The notes under the pieces are model-generated. The model searched no databases and was not told the DNA's origin. It worked only from the letters and a program-made list of their open reading frames with translations. Below are positions 63,845 to 64,000 of a stretch of 64,000 nucleotides of DNA, piece after piece (within the stretch, counting starts at the first letter, position 1; each line of letters starts with the position of its first letter). The DNA is from Wolfiporia cocos (Eukaryota > Basidiomycota > Agaricomycetes > Polyporales > Phaeolaceae). The stretch is taken from the NCBI GenBank assembly GCA_029448655.1, contig JACCLO010000012.1, positions 1-64,000 of the forward strand, in the 5' to 3' direction. A program made the position numbers and the translations under genes.

Positions 63845-64000
63845 ATGCCCGCTGACAGACAACCCCGTGCCATGACCGCATGCTACACTCCCAGAGAAGT
63901 GCGCGAGTTAGAAGCACGAGCAGAACGTGAAAATGACCGCAAAGCGCACCTCGCCCGAACCCTAACAGAGGCGGTGCGCCCATACAGAAGACTTCGACGA
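63845..64000 (+). CDS. Element G ORF1, partial (52 codons to window end)
   Basis: ATG 63845 opens a frame without stop to the window edge. It encodes an Arg/Glu-rich, helical-looking N-terminus (MPADRQPRAM..., then RELEARAERENDRKAH). Its place after the leader matches ORF1 of A-C, and its charged helix is similar in kind. It could instead be the start of gag. Confidence 0.6.
   Translation, partial: MPADRQPRAMTACYTPREVRELEARAERENDRKAHLARTLTEAVRPYRRLRR

Larger units (their letters stand above)
62790..64000 (+). mobile_element. Element G: 5' end of another LTR retrotransposon, cut by window edge
   Basis: LTR 62790-63249, self-primer site, ~580-nt leader and the start of an ORF that runs off the window. 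It is inserted in element F; the left flank is AGTTC (62785-62789), and the matching duplication would lie beyond the window. Confidence 0.85.

Overview
The window is a chromosome end of a fungus, most likely a basidiomycete (Agaricomycotina). It opens with 24 perfect copies of a 7-bp telomere repeat (C-rich strand AACCCCT, G-rich strand TTAGGGG). The one gene with a convincing intron has a 65-bp GT..AG intron. Almost everything else is transposable elements, their remnants and satellite DNA. I found no convincing single-copy host gene. No rRNA, tRNA or CRISPR array is visible.

Layout. 1-430: telomere and AT-rich subtelomeric repeats. 694-3548: a decayed Ty3/gypsy-type pol (+). 3549-5559: a large imperfect inverted repeat holding a solo LTR. 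5560-8832: a complete DDE DNA transposon with 36-bp terminal inverted repeats and TA target duplications. 9467-11132: a subtelomeric block, interrupted by a solo LTR, that recurs without that LTR at 43206-44278. 12640-13206 and 41147-42424: a ~170-bp satellite in two opposite orientations. Between the satellite parts lies a nested stack: a solo LTR (family Y) split by element A, a complete Ty3/gypsy chromovirus at 13455-40781. Element A is itself split by element B (14228-24228), a solo LTR (26100-26756), a 6.1-kb non-coding LTR element D (28562-34628) and a 920-bp miniature LTR element E (35746-36665). 43004-43200: an interstitial telomere stub and subtelomeric repeats, i.e. a former chromosome end. 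44279-48008: decayed A-family copy H (+), with two solo LTRs inside. 48009-49829: host-like remnant. 49830-62789: decayed A-family copy F (-), split by a 287-bp Helitron, which is itself split by element C (51799-61803), the best preserved element here. 62790-64000: the start of another LTR element, G (+), cut by the window edge.

How the parts work together. A, B and C share one plan: LTR, a long leader, an extra ORF1 of unknown function, gag, then pol with protease, reverse transcriptase, RNase H, integrase, chromodomain and a C-terminal dUTPase. In A, B, C, D, E and G the bases next to the 5' LTR are an 11-13 nt perfect reverse complement of a stretch inside the LTR placed where the mRNA should start, about 25-35 nt after a TATA box. 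This is the signature of Tf1-type self-priming, not tRNA priming. The non-coding D and miniature E keep this signal, the same G-rich polypurine tract and the same LTR tip (TGTCACA); D also keeps a leader homologous to that of B/C. D and E therefore look like parasites mobilised by the autonomous elements. Coordinates of LTRs and target duplications were read by eye; comparisons between copies are visual, not computed alignments.
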